Shown piece by piece: positions 18,562 through 28,438 of a stretch of DNA of 64,000 nucleotides. The position numbers were made by a program, and so were the translations under genes. Position 1 is the first letter of the stretch. Every line of letters begins with the position of its first letter. The notes under the pieces are model-generated. The model saw nothing but the letters and a program-made list of their open reading frames with translations, was not told the DNA's origin and did no database searches. Location of the stretch: assembly GCA_001941075.1 (NCBI GenBank), contig MSHH01000064.1, forward strand, positions 25,463 through 89,462, in the 5' to 3' direction. The stretch is from Oscillospiraceae bacterium Zagget6. Lineage in GTDB: Bacteria > Bacillota > Clostridia > Oscillospirales > Oscillospiraceae.

Positions 18562-19783
18562 GGGAAATCCCCTCTTCCGACAGCATGACGCCGATCCAAA
18601 ATCCAAAATAGACCCCGAAGGTGTTGGTGAACGCGGATTCTCCCGTACTGGAGATGATGAGGTAGATAAAACACACCAGCGCGGCGGCGTAGGCGTAGGC
18701 GTTGACCAGCCGCAGCCGGGAAAGCTGCCAGAAAATAGCAATCAGCGCTCCGCAGTAGAAAACGGTCCCCAGAACACCCGCCTCGCCCATCAGATAAGGC
18801 CAGAAGGAGTCGGAAATAAAGGAGTGGTACGTCTCCGAAATGCCCCAGATGTGGTTGATGTGGTAAAGCTCATAGACCCTGGAGTATGGCTCAGCGGAGA
18901 AGGCGGAGCCGAAGGTGGCAAAGCCTGTCCCCAGGGGGAAGTAGTCCCGGACGATTTGGAGAGCCGTGCTGCTCAGCGCTGACCGGGCCGACTCGTTCTG
19001 TAACGTGACATAATAGAACAGGATGGTGCGGATGCCCAGCAGCAGTCCCCCCGCGCCCAGCATCCCCCATATCAGGGGGCCAAAAGCGCGGCGTCGCTGG
19101 CAGATGATCAAAAAGACGAACACCATGAAAAACACGGCACAAATCGCCTTAAATCGCAGGGTGCAGAGCATGATGGCCCACAGCGGCAGCAGGCGCAACA
19201 GCACCCGGTCCCCCAAAAACTCGTACATGCGGAAGTAAACAGCGCAGATGACGCACATGACTGCGGCGCAATAGGTGTAAGCGGAATAGAACAGCTTCAC
19301 GGTGCGCAGACCCATGCGGGTGTCTCCGGGGAAGAGGTGCAGCACCAGGTCCGCCAGGAACAGCACCGTCAGGCAGACCGTCACCACGTCCATCACGCGG
19401 ATGAGCGCGGCGTATCGTTCCGCTTTGCCCCAGTGCATGGTCAGCAGGTATCCCACGGCGATGGCTGCCGGGAACTTCATCCACACCAGGATGTCAGAGA
19501 GAACGTTGGACAGGGGCTGGGAGCCATTCAGCAGCGTAGAGACGCCGCCCGTCAGCAGAAACAGCAGCAAGAACACCAAAATGACAAGGGTGTTTCCTTG
19601 AAACCGAAAGGTGAACTGGGTCTGGCGAAGCTCCAGAAAAAACAGAACGACCACGCTCAGCGCCACCAGTTCCTCCAAGGCCCGGAACGGACCGATCAGA
19701 GATTGCAGCAGGTCCTGCACACAAAACAGAACCAGCAGGACGCAGAGCAGAACGCCGGGATTTTTTGACTTTTGAGGTAACAT
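18548..19783 (-). CDS. O-antigen ligase/polymerase-like membrane protein (Wzy-like)
   Basis: Polytopic; large loop with GTGFATFGSAFSAEPYSRVYELYHINHIWG. Confidence 0.75.
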   Translation of the reverse strand: MLPQKSKNPGVLLCVLLVLFCVQDLLQSLIGPFRALEELVALSVVVLFFLELRQTQFTFRFQGNTLVILVFLLLFLLTGGVSTLLNGSQPLSNVLSDILVWMKFPAAIAVGYLLTMHWGKAERYAALIRVMDVVTVCLTVLFLADLVLHLFPGDTRMGLRTVKLFYSAYTYCAAVMCVICAVYFRMYEFLGDRVLLRLLPLWAIMLCTLRFKAICAVFFMVFVFLIICQRRRAFGPLIWGMLGAGGLLLGIRTILFYYVTLQNESARSALSSTALQIVRDYFPLGTGFATFGSAFSAEPYSRVYELYHINHIWGISETYHSFISDSFWPYLMGEAGVLGTVFYCGALIAIFWQLSRLRLVNAYAYAAALVCFIYLIISSTGESAFTNTFGVYFGFWIGVMLSEEGISHEVA

Positions 19784-19796
19784 TTCTCACGGTCCT

Positions 19797-20534
19797 TTAT
19801 GGCTCTCGGAAAATAACGCCCGGATTTTCTACCAGCAGTCTCCAGGCGTATTCCTCTGAGCAGCGCCGCAGCAGATAGTCCGCGCACGCCTGGTAGGAGG
19901 CGGGACGCTGGACGGCGTGGTGACAATCGGTCCCCAGGATGTCGATCAGCCCGCCCCGGAGCAGCCGCCGGGCGGTGACGCGCTCGGTCAGCGGCGCAGG
20001 CGGCCCGGCAATGCTGCCTGTGTTCACCTGGACCCAGCCGCCTGCATCCTTTAACTGCCGGACCAGGCCGGGCCGCGCCTGAATGCAGGTGTACCGCTCC
20101 ACGTGGGCCACCAGAGGCCGATAACGGTTGGCGGTCAGGATGTCCATGGCCCGAAGCATTTGGGGAAAGGGAAGGTCAGGGGCAAACTCCAGCAGCACGA
20201 AGCGGTTCCGCAGGGGACGGCACAACCCGTCCGCCAGGGCGCGGATCAATTCGCTGCTGTAAAACACCTCGTTGCCGGGCAGAATCTGCACGTTCAGGCC
20301 GATTTGTTTCGTCAGAGCCTGCACCGCCTCCAGCTGCTGCCAGTAGTGCTCCGGCGGATGCTGCCACAGCTGGGGCCGGTAGTGGGAGGTGGCGAAAATG
20401 ACGCGGATTCCCTCCCCATACGCCTGCCGCAGCAGGGCCTCCGTTTCAGCCATATCTTTGGGGCCGTCGTCCAGGCCGGGGAGGATGTGGGCGTGAAAGT
20501 CGATCAGCCCGGACAGGGGTTCTCTATCGCTCAT
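19797..20534 (-). CDS. CpsB/CapC-type PHP tyrosine phosphatase
   Basis: IDFHAHILPGLDDGPKDMAETEALLRQA; ATSHYRP; GTDCHH. Confidence 0.9.
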   Translation of the reverse strand: MSDREPLSGLIDFHAHILPGLDDGPKDMAETEALLRQAYGEGIRVIFATSHYRPQLWQHPPEHYWQQLEAVQALTKQIGLNVQILPGNEVFYSSELIRALADGLCRPLRNRFVLLEFAPDLPFPQMLRAMDILTANRYRPLVAHVERYTCIQARPGLVRQLKDAGGWVQVNTGSIAGPPAPLTERVTARRLLRGGLIDILGTDCHHAVQRPASYQACADYLLRRCSEEYAWRLLVENPGVIFREP

Positions 20535-21525
20535 AGCCGCACTTTTCCGGCAGACGTTGGGCGAACAGCGGCGTCAGCTGTGATTGAATCTCCCGAAAAT
20601 CCAGCTCTGTCTGAGAGTCGTTCAGACAGACCAGCTTGTATTTTTTCGACTGCATCACAGCCTGCACCTGGGATAAGGGGTCCTTCCCCAGCTCACAGCA
20701 GCGGCCCCAGTGGACGCTGCGGGGGATGAAGTTGCCCGTGCAGAGATTCCAATACTTAAAAATCCAATGAGACAGGTCGCTGCTGCTGCGGAAACGGTTG
20801 GATGCGCAGCGGAGCAGCTGCTTTTCCGCCACGCTCCACACCTGGTCGAAGGTGGACTTGCGGTGGGAAGTGGCAAAGTGCAGGTCCTGAAACCCGGAGA
20901 AGTATTGGAAGGGGGTCAGCAGAAGGTTGCTCACAAAATATTTCCCGTAGCAGGGACGGTAAAACTTTCCGGCATACCGTTTGAGGACGGCGGATTTTTG
21001 GAAGTTCTGGTTGAGGACGGCCATGTTGTTGAGCATGGTGTGGGGGAACACGTCCTCCGGGTCCACGCCGTCGATGGTCGTCATGGACGGAATTTCGCAG
21101 GGGACTCCGTCCCGGAAAAAATCAGAGGGATGAACCGGAGCGAACAGGTACATATCGTCGTTGAACAGGACGAAGTGTTCTGACAGGTCCGGGATGCGGT
21201 TCAGGAACAGCTCAATCACGTTGGAGTTGAAGGTGGGCAGGTATTCCGCCGGGATGTAGTCGCTGTGCCGGACAAAGCGCAGCTTGGGGTGGTCCAGGTT
21301 CAGCCACGGGGGACACTGCCCGTTGGTGACGAAAAATACCCGGTTCACCCAGGGGGCGTATTGCTCCACGCCCCGGAACCAGTAGCGCAGCCAACCCCAG
21401 TCCCGATAGCGGTTGTCGGTGCTGCCGTTGTCCTGATCGGCGGGGCAGTACCGGGCCTTTTGGGTCAGCCACTCCGGGTCCGACCCGTCCACCCAGGTGA
21501 TTACAAAGTCGATTTTTTCAGACAA
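20524..21525 (-). CDS. Stealth-family capsule phosphotransferase
   Basis: IDFVITWVDGSDPEW (CR1); NDDMYLFAPVHPSDFF (CR2 region). Confidence 0.88.
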   Translation of the reverse strand: MSEKIDFVITWVDGSDPEWLTQKARYCPADQDNGSTDNRYRDWGWLRYWFRGVEQYAPWVNRVFFVTNGQCPPWLNLDHPKLRFVRHSDYIPAEYLPTFNSNVIELFLNRIPDLSEHFVLFNDDMYLFAPVHPSDFFRDGVPCEIPSMTTIDGVDPEDVFPHTMLNNMAVLNQNFQKSAVLKRYAGKFYRPCYGKYFVSNLLLTPFQYFSGFQDLHFATSHRKSTFDQVWSVAEKQLLRCASNRFRSSSDLSHWIFKYWNLCTGNFIPRSVHWGRCCELGKDPLSQVQAVMQSKKYKLVCLNDSQTELDFREIQSQLTPLFAQRLPEKCGYER

Positions 21526-21608
21526 GGGATGCCTCCACAGTTTTGCCCACGGCAGGGGATGTGCCTCTTTTCGGTTCTAAGGGGTGCGGCAGGGGAGAAA
21601 GCGGATGC

Positions 21609-22708
21609 TCACGGGAGCGTTTCCGCAATCGCCATGTAGTAGTCCTCCAAAGCGGAGTGAGCGCTCTTGATATTGTACCTGGTGGAATGATAGGCTTCGC
21701 CGCCCCGGACCCGCGGCTCTGTTTTGCAGGACAGGATGGTCTCGGCCCACTGCTCCGGCGACTGTTCCAGCGAGAGAAAGACGGTTTTCTCGCTGATTTT
21801 TACCTCGTTCGGCACTTTATCCGAGAAAACGCAGGGCAGGTCAGAAAACTGCGCTTCGATCCCCACTACGGGGACGCCTTCAAACAGGGAGGGCAACACC
21901 AGCACGTCCATAGCCTGGTACAGCTGGTCCACGTTGCCGCAGCTGCCCAAAAAACGCACGCGGCCGCTGACGCCCAGTTCTTGGGCCTGCCGCCGAATCG
22001 CGTGTTCCTTTTCTCCCGTTCCAACCAGGAGCAAAAGGGCGTTGGCTTCTGTTTCAAAACGCTTGCGAAAATTTTCAGCAGAAAATGGTGATTTTTTTGT
22101 TGGGAGAGCCGTCCCACATGGCCGACGACAAATTCCGACTGGGAGATGCCCAGCTCCGTGCGTATTTTCTCGCGGGTCTCCGCGTTGAACAGGAACCGGT
22201 CCCCCTCGATGGCGTTGGGAATCACAGTGAAGTCCTCGGCCCCGAACAGGAAATTTCCCGCCTCCTGGCCACAGGCGCAGCGATAGTTTGCTACGGTAGA
22301 CAGTTTTCCTTTAAAAAAGAGCTTGAGCGGGTATTTATAATCCAGGTCGATGGAGGTGTTGTGGCTGTGGGCAATGCGCACCGGGACGTCGGCCTCCTTC
22401 GCGGTCAGCAGCGGAAGATAGCTCATGGAGTCGATGTGCGCGTGGATGATTTGGTATTCCGGATGATCGCGCCAAAACTGTTCCATATAGCGGAAATACG
22501 CAGGGTAGTTTTGGGGCAGCAGCCGCGGCGCATAAAACACCCTGCCGCCCAGCGCCAGGATCTCGTCGTCGTAGTCGCTTTTTTCCGGCCGGTGGGTCAG
22601 AAAATCGAACTGGAGCCTGGTGCGGTCCATGCTGCGGTAATAGTTCATCAGTATGGTTTCCAGCCCGGCTCTGTGCATATTATTAACGCACTGTAATACT
22701 CGTATCAT
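21609..22708 (-). pseudogene. Family-1-like glycosyltransferase with single frameshift
   Basis: N-terminal frame ...HFLLKIFASVLKQKPT continues in another frame as ALLLLVGTGEKEHAIRRQAQELGVSGRVRFLGS...; break near 22040. Confidence 0.8.
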
Positions 22709-23235
22709 TTTTTCGTGCTCGCTCTGTAGATCTCCAGGGTCTGGTCCACGATAGTGTCCCATTGATATTCCCCGCAGACAAACTCGGAGGACCCCCCTTT
22801 CCCCTTTGACAGTCTTTCACTGCGGCCCCGTTGTTGCACAAGGTCTGCAATGTCTCCCGCAGGATCGCCGTATCGCCCTGTGGGAAGGTCATGCTGTGGC
22901 CACCCAAAACGGAGGCGCGCTCCGCAATGTCCGGCGTGACACAGCAGCAGTCGTAGCTCAGCGCCTCCAGCAGAGTCAGCGGCATTCTCTCCACGTCGCT
23001 GGGCAGCACTATAGAGGTAGGCGTTGCGGTACAGTTTCTCCACGAACTGGTCGGATGCGGAGGACCCGCCCGCGATGACAAGCCGTTTGTCGGTCTGTAC
23101 GCCTCGAAAGGCGTCGATCAGGGCGGCAGCGCCTTTTTTCCGGCACAAGCCGACCCAGGCAGAGAAGGGAAAAGCCGCCTGGACGCGCATTTGCGCCGGA
23201 GCAGCATTTTTGACATCGAAAGGGATTTTCATCAT
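22683..23235 (-). pseudogene. Degenerate glycosyltransferase remnant (5'-truncated, two frameshifts, internal deletion)
   Basis: LCRKKGAAALIDAFRGVQTDKRLVIAGG...RNAYLY | VLPSDVERMPLTLLEALSYDCCCVTPDIAERASVLGG... | EFVCGEYQWDTIVDQTLEIYRASTKK in alternating frames. Confidence 0.8.
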
Positions 23236-23593
23236 ATGTTCTTGCTTATGTGCGTTTTTATCCGCAATTTAACTGTTTTTTATGACGAATAATCGACCGA
23301 TTGCCACCCCTTTATGCACGTGATACCTATTTTACACCAGTTCATAGAAATTTACAATAGCTGTTTGCTGGAAATGGTTCGCCCAATATTCCCAAAATTT
23401 CTGTGGTTTTATCGCCGCTTTTTGTCACAGGGACGTGAAAATGCACGGTTTCACTTTTCTAAAAGACCCCCATCCAGCTTCCCTGTCCAGGCTGAAAACA
23501 CCCAGGAACCCTTTTCGCCCTGCAACATAGGATAAAATGTGACCGGCCTCAACAGCCGGGCGCAAATTTCCTGAATCGTTGGAGGTACTTTTT

Positions 23594-23758
23594 ATGGGAT
23601 GCTGCAATAATGGCTGCGGCGGCGGGGGCTGCCTGTGGATCATCATCCTCATCATCATCCTCTTCTGCTGCTGCGGCGGAGGCTGGGGCGGCTGCGGCAA
23701 TGGCTGTGGCTGTGGCAACGGTTGTGGCTGCGGCAACGACTGCGGCTGTGGCTGCTGA
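23594..23758 (+). CDS. 54-aa membrane Cys/Gly-rich small protein
   Basis: MGCCNNGCGGGGCLWIIILIIILFCCCGGGWGGCGNGCGCGNGCGCGNDCGCGC*, RBS GGAGG 9 nt upstream; below ORF-track length cutoff. Confidence 0.75.
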   Translation: MGCCNNGCGGGGCLWIIILIIILFCCCGGGWGGCGNGCGCGNGCGCGNDCGCGC

Positions 23759-23813
23759 GGAACCCCTGTGAAGCGTCTCCGGCAGACGCCGGGGATGTAA
23801 CAAGCAATACAAA

Positions 23814-23846
23814 AGAGGCGGGGCTGCGGCCCCGCCTTTGGATTTT
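23814..23846. terminator. Bidirectional intrinsic terminator
   Basis: AGGCGGGGC TGC GGCCCCGCCTTT hairpin. Confidence 0.6.
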
Positions 23847-23874
23847 CTATGGCATGTTTACATTGTATCCGATT

Positions 23875-24462
23875 TTAAGTAGACCCGCACATTGTCCCGA
23901 AAGCGGCCTTCGGCAACATATAATGGTAGAGGGCCTGATAGTCCGTTGCAATCTGCCCCGCCGAGGGCGCAGCACCCAGGGTCAGAAGCACATACTCCAC
24001 GCCAAAGAGCCACACCGTTGCGGAGGACAGCGCCGCCCCATTCCGCCGATAAAAGGCCACCCGCCGCTCTCTGATGCTCAGGTCGGCGGGATTTGCCGCG
24101 CCCTGTGGATTCTCCGATTCGATGAGGAGATAACAGCCCTCCGGCAGTGTCTGACGCAGATGCCGCAAAATCGCCCCGCCGCAGCCGGTCCCCCGGAACC
24201 GGGGCAACACCGCGAAATAATCCAGCAGCAGGGCTGGATTGTCGGGAGCCTGTGCCAACACATAGTAGCCCGTCAGCGTTTCGCCCCGGTACGCGCCCCA
24301 AAGGGTGTTGATACCCTGGCCCTCCAGGTCCGCCAGCAGCTCCTGGGGTTTCAGCTCCGAAGGGGGAAAGTCCCGCTCCATCTGCTCGTAATAGAGGGCT
24401 GTCCACTCAGACCGGGCCAGGCGGCGGAAACGCCAGCTCGCCAGTTTCGCTCCTTCGCTCAT
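23875..24462 (-). CDS. GNAT-family N-acetyltransferase
   Basis: LLDYFAVLPRFRGTGCGGAILRHLRQTL acetyl-CoA loop. Confidence 0.83.
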   Translation of the reverse strand: MSEGAKLASWRFRRLARSEWTALYYEQMERDFPPSELKPQELLADLEGQGINTLWGAYRGETLTGYYVLAQAPDNPALLLDYFAVLPRFRGTGCGGAILRHLRQTLPEGCYLLIESENPQGAANPADLSIRERRVAFYRRNGAALSSATVWLFGVEYVLLTLGAAPSAGQIATDYQALYHYMLPKAAFGTMCGST

Positions 24463-24758
24463 CGCGCTGTGGCTTCCACAGAGGCGATTTTCAGCCCCAC
24501 GCCGTTCTGCCGGGCCAGATCCTCCGTCTTGTCGATGAGCTTTCGGCTGTTGCCGTTGATAAGGTCCGCCGCCAGCCGATCCTTTTGCTCCTGGGAGAGG
24601 GTGGAGAGCACCCGCTTCGCCATGCCGGTGGACATGCCGTTGGAGAGCAGCATCCCCACTGGGTTCCCGCTCTGGCGCAGCTGCTCCCCCATTTGAGGCA
24701 GCAGGTTCAGCAACGTCTCATAATCTACTTCGCTGATTTCCAACTCCAGTTTTATCAT
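24459..24758 (-). CDS. Hypothetical protein, 99 aa
   Basis: ORF overlapping GNAT start by 4 nt; same operon. Confidence 0.55.
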   Translation of the reverse strand: MIKLELEISEVDYETLLNLLPQMGEQLRQSGNPVGMLLSNGMSTGMAKRVLSTLSQEQKDRLAADLINGNSRKLIDKTEDLARQNGVGLKIASVEATAR

Positions 24759-24780
24759 AACAAGAAATCCTTTCCAATGC

Positions 24781-25314
24781 TCACAGGCTGACCTGGATCA
24801 TCGCATGGTGGACGGCGGGCAAAAACTTTTCCACAATGTCCGCCGTTTTCAGCTTCAGGCTGGAGGTGTTGATGCAGGGGTGACAGCCGAAGTATTCCTG
24901 CTCCAGCACCGCCCGGTCCACTACCAACTGCACCTGGTTCTCTCGGTCGTATTGCAGTCCCATCACCGAGACGCTGCCCGGCGTCACATTCAGCAGCCGC
25001 TCCATGTCCTCCGGTGTGCCGAAGGACAGCCGGGCCACCCCCAGCTGGTGGGACAAATCCTTGGTCTTAAAGGGCTTGTCGCCGGGCATCAGCATCAGGT
25101 AAAATTTTGTCTTTTGCCGGTTGCAGAGAAACAGATTCTTGCAGATCAGTACCCCCAGCACCGCGTCAATGACGTTGCACACCTCCATGGTGTCCGCCGG
25201 GGCGTGGTCGGTGCGCTGGTAGGCAATGCCCAGCCGGTCCAGCAGGTCGTAGGTCTCCCGTTCCTTGTCCAGCCGCCCTGTGCAGTCAGCGGGCCGCCCG
25301 TTGTAAAGCTCCAT
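24781..25314 (-). CDS. Prolyl-tRNA editing (YbaK/ProX-type deacylase) protein
   Basis: YDLLDRLGIAYQRTDHAPADTMEVC...CKNLFLCNRQKTKFYLMLMPGDK...FGCHPCINTSSLKLKTAD. Confidence 0.9.
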   Translation of the reverse strand: MELYNGRPADCTGRLDKERETYDLLDRLGIAYQRTDHAPADTMEVCNVIDAVLGVLICKNLFLCNRQKTKFYLMLMPGDKPFKTKDLSHQLGVARLSFGTPEDMERLLNVTPGSVSVMGLQYDRENQVQLVVDRAVLEQEYFGCHPCINTSSLKLKTADIVEKFLPAVHHAMIQVSL

Positions 25315-25571
25315 CGTATGTCCACCTCTTAAATAAGCTCATTTACGTCGTTTCTTCGTACTTATGCGGCCTGCACCGCAGAAAACGCCGCTGTACAGTC
25401 CTCAACAGACACTATTATAGGCACTTCCCCCGCCGTTGGCAAGTCCGCCATTGTAAATTTCGTCTCGTAAGGGAATCCCACTTGACGGCGGCGAACGGTT
25501 TGGCTATAATGAAACCTGCTTTTGAAATCGTGCCGCGAGGGGCACAGAGAAACCCGGTGGAGGGAAGCAGG

Positions 25572-26150
25572 ATGAACGACATTCAAATCAGAAAGGTCGC
25601 CTTTGGAGGCTATCACCGGGAGGACGTGGAAAAGGTCCTCAGCCAGTGGCAAAGCACCGCCGCACAGCAGAAGGAGGCCCTTCGGACGGCCCAGGCGGAG
25701 CGGGACGCTTTGGTGACAGAGCGGGAGGCCCTGGGTCAGACGTGCGCCGACCTCCGGGCAGAGCTGGAGGAGAAAAATCGGGAAAACGCCGCGCTCCAGA
25801 ATGAGAAGGCGGCGCTCCAAACGTCGCTGGACGGAAAGGCCCAGGAGAACAGCCATCTGACCCGTATGCTGCGGGAGGTGCAGCAGTCCTGCGACGCGCT
25901 GGCGAACGAGCTGAACACCCAGGAGGCGGCGTTGGACGAGCAGCGCCACCTGTTCGACGAACTGCTCCAGGAATATGGCAAGCTGGAGAGCAAGCTGGAA
26001 CGCTGCAACCAGGTGGGACGGCTGGCAAAAGAGGGCGGCAGCAAGGCGGCGCAGGCGCTGACCGGCGTGGCCGCTCAGCTCCAGGAAATTCGTTCCCAGG
26101 TGCAGGAGGTAGACGCGGCGCTGGACCGGGACGGGCTTGTCAGCCAGTGA
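25572..26150 (+). CDS. DivIVA-like coiled-coil protein
   Basis: VAFGGYHREDVEKVLSQW N-terminal motif followed by long coiled coil. Confidence 0.65.
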   Translation: MNDIQIRKVAFGGYHREDVEKVLSQWQSTAAQQKEALRTAQAERDALVTEREALGQTCADLRAELEEKNRENAALQNEKAALQTSLDGKAQENSHLTRMLREVQQSCDALANELNTQEAALDEQRHLFDELLQEYGKLESKLERCNQVGRLAKEGGSKAAQALTGVAAQLQEIRSQVQEVDAALDRDGLVSQ

Positions 26151-26282
26151 GACGGCCCGCGTGTTCCCCGACAAAGGGGAGGCGGTTCCGATGGAATCCC
26201 ACAAAACGGAATGTATGGTGAGAACGTGCAAAATTTCCCGCCACCTGTGGCGAAATTTCTCAAAAAAGTTTGTCAAACCCCG

Positions 26283-26311
26283 TTGAAAATCCAGAGGCAA
26301 GCCGCTATAAT
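26283..26311 (+). promoter_or_regulatory. mreB promoter
   Basis: TTGAAA-N17-TATAAT. Confidence 0.7.
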
Positions 26312-26433
26312 AGGAGCAGATGGTCATGGGGGCAGTCTGCGCCCCTTTTGTGATACGTCAAAAAGGTTAAATAAGCGGCCTTTTGGAAAGACTAACGTAA
26401 CTCGAAACTCAAAACTGTTCAGGAGTGTGGATA

Positions 26434-27462
26434 ATGAGCGTTGCAAAGGACATCGGTATCGATCTGGGTACTGCTTCCATTCTGGTCTACGTCAAGGGGA
26501 AGGGCGTCGTCCTCCAGGAGCCTTCCGTCGTAGCCATCGACAAAAACACTGGCAAGCTGCTGAAGGTCGGCAGCGAGGCCCAGAACATGCTGGGCCGCAC
26601 CCCCGGCAACATTGTTGCCATGCGTCCCCTGCGGGAGGGCGTCATCTCTGACTACGATATGACCGAGCGTATGCTGCGGGAGTTCATCCGCAAGGTGGCT
26701 CCGGTCCACTTCTTCAAGCCCCGTGTGGTCATTTGCGTTCCCTCCGGTATCACCGAGGTGGAGGAGCGCGCCGTCATCGACGCGGGCATCCAGGCCGGCG
26801 CCCGGAAGGTCTACCTCATCGAGGAGCCGGTGGCCGCCGCCATCGGCGCGGGCATCGACATCGCCAAGCCCGACGGCCACATGATCGTGGACATCGGCGG
26901 CGGCACCACCGACGTGGCGGTTATCTCCCTGTCCGGCGTGGTGGAGTCCGCCTCCATCAAAGTCGCTGGCGACGAGTTCAACGACGCCGTGGTCAAATAC
27001 ATCCGCCGCAAGCACAACGTCCTCATCGGCGAGCGTACGGCGGAAGAGCTGAAAATTTCCATCGGCTGCGTGTTCCCCCGGGAAGAGGAGCAGTCCGTGG
27101 AGATCAAGGGCCGCGACCTGATGACCGGTCTGCCCTGCACTTTCTCCGTCACCTCCTCCGAGATGATCGAAGCCTTCGAGGAACCCACCCAGCGCATCCT
27201 GGAGTCCATCCACAGCGTTCTGGAGCGCACCCCGCCTGAGCTGGTGGCCGACATCTCCACCAACGGCATCGTTATGACCGGCGGCGGCTCCCTGGTCTGG
27301 GGCTTCGACAAGCTCATCGAGTCCCACACCGGCATTGAGACCCGCGTGGCAGACGACGCCATCTCCTGCGTGGCCTTCGGCACCGGCAAGAGCCTGGACG
27401 ACCTGGCTTCCATGCAGGACGGCACCATGAACCTGTCCCGCCGGAAGCAGATGAACAGCTGA
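26434..27462 (+). CDS. mreB: Rod shape-determining protein MreB/Mbl
   Basis: DIGIDLGTASILVYVKGKGVVLQEPSVVAID; MIVDIGGGTTDVAVISL; VMTGGGSLVWG. Confidence 0.95.
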   Translation: MSVAKDIGIDLGTASILVYVKGKGVVLQEPSVVAIDKNTGKLLKVGSEAQNMLGRTPGNIVAMRPLREGVISDYDMTERMLREFIRKVAPVHFFKPRVVICVPSGITEVEERAVIDAGIQAGARKVYLIEEPVAAAIGAGIDIAKPDGHMIVDIGGGTTDVAVISLSGVVESASIKVAGDEFNDAVVKYIRRKHNVLIGERTAEELKISIGCVFPREEEQSVEIKGRDLMTGLPCTFSVTSSEMIEAFEEPTQRILESIHSVLERTPPELVADISTNGIVMTGGGSLVWGFDKLIESHTGIETRVADDAISCVAFGTGKSLDDLASMQDGTMNLSRRKQMNS

Positions 27463-27479
27463 TTTTCACAAAAAAGTTT

Positions 27480-27509
27480 CTCCCCCGCCTGGTTGGGCGG
27501 GGGAGTTTT
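27480..27509 (+). terminator. mreB intrinsic terminator
   Basis: CTCCCCCGCC-TGGTTG-GGCGGGGGAG-TTTT. Confidence 0.85.
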
Positions 27510-27510
27510 A

Positions 27511-28074
27511 CTATGGAGCTAAAAGGTGCCTATTCGTTGTTATAATATTGCAACTCTGAACATCTGAAAAATCAGCATCATTGGTAACTATAAAAGCGCC
27601 AACTTTATTCATTTCATATCCGTAGTAGCGATCATTAAAATCGAATGTTTGCGGATTATTGAACAAGAATGGTATGTCACCAGAAAAAGAGGAAAAACCA
27701 CTATCCACAAAATCAAAAACCGGCTTGATTTGACGTATGATAATGTACTTGAGTTCGTTTAGAATGTCAGAATACTCTGCACTTAGTTTAAATGTTTGCT
27801 TGAAATAGGACTTGGTGTGCGACCAGCCATTCAAGGAGGCAAGTCTATGAAACTCCCTTTGAATGTAAGTGTTTACAAATTCTGATAGCAAGACATCATT
27901 CATGAGTAATTTCGCGTGCGACCTAACAATTCTGGTCATTAGAGTCGAGTACGGACCTATTAATGAAGCATCGTAGGAACCATTTGTATAGTGCATATAC
28001 ATTAAGATGTTGCAATCTAAAAAATAAATTTCTCCCTCCTTCGGCATATGTGTATTCGCATCTAAAATCGCCAT
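27511..28074 (-). CDS. PIN-like domain protein (putative ribonuclease)
   Basis: IYFLDCNILMYM; MNDVLLSEFVN; NDRYYGYEMNKVGAFIVTNDADF: spaced PIN acidic residues; ORF can start further upstream at 28122. Confidence 0.75.
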   Translation of the reverse strand: MAILDANTHMPKEGEIYFLDCNILMYMHYTNGSYDASLIGPYSTLMTRIVRSHAKLLMNDVLLSEFVNTYIQREFHRLASLNGWSHTKSYFKQTFKLSAEYSDILNELKYIIIRQIKPVFDFVDSGFSSFSGDIPFLFNNPQTFDFNDRYYGYEMNKVGAFIVTNDADFSDVQSCNIITTNRHLLAP

Positions 28075-28090
28075 AAATAACCTGCTCCAA

Positions 28091-28420
28091 TCATAAAAAC
28101 TCGTCCAATGCATCCGACACACTTTCAGGATTTGCGTAGAAATCTTTAGCGCGTGAAATAACTCTTTGCAAAATGAACATATCTTCTTGACACAGATTGA
28201 TGATTTTAAGATTTCCGTTCAAAAACTGGCTATCATAATCTTTGTACAACGCGCCTATAGCGTTATTGAGGAACGTTGAAAGGATGGTTTGCATCCCACT
28301 GAAATCAACTTCAACCTTCTCGTTTTCAGAAAAACCTTCCACTATTTTAGCGTGGATTCTATCTCCCTGCTGCATATCGGTTGCTCGATCACCAATTTCC
28401 TGTAGCACACTAATAATCAT
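28091..28420 (-). CDS. STAS-like (DUF4325-type) domain protein
   Basis: VEVDFSGMQTILSTFLNNAIGALYKDYDSQFLNGNLKIINL. Confidence 0.7.
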   Translation of the reverse strand: MIISVLQEIGDRATDMQQGDRIHAKIVEGFSENEKVEVDFSGMQTILSTFLNNAIGALYKDYDSQFLNGNLKIINLCQEDMFILQRVISRAKDFYANPESVSDALDEFL

Positions 28421-28438
28421 ATTTCCCTCCTAGTTTTC

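Noticed and set aside
23425-23812. Pro/Gln-rich and Ala/Thr-rich minus-strand ORFs
   Set aside because: Antisense to the Cys/Gly-rich small ORF, whose RBS, TM segment and terminator support the plus strand.
26318-26433. mreB leader attenuator (GGGGGCA-GTC-TGCGCCCC-TTTT)
   Set aside because: Short 7-bp stem with a bulge; could be chance in GC-rich DNA, insufficient alone.
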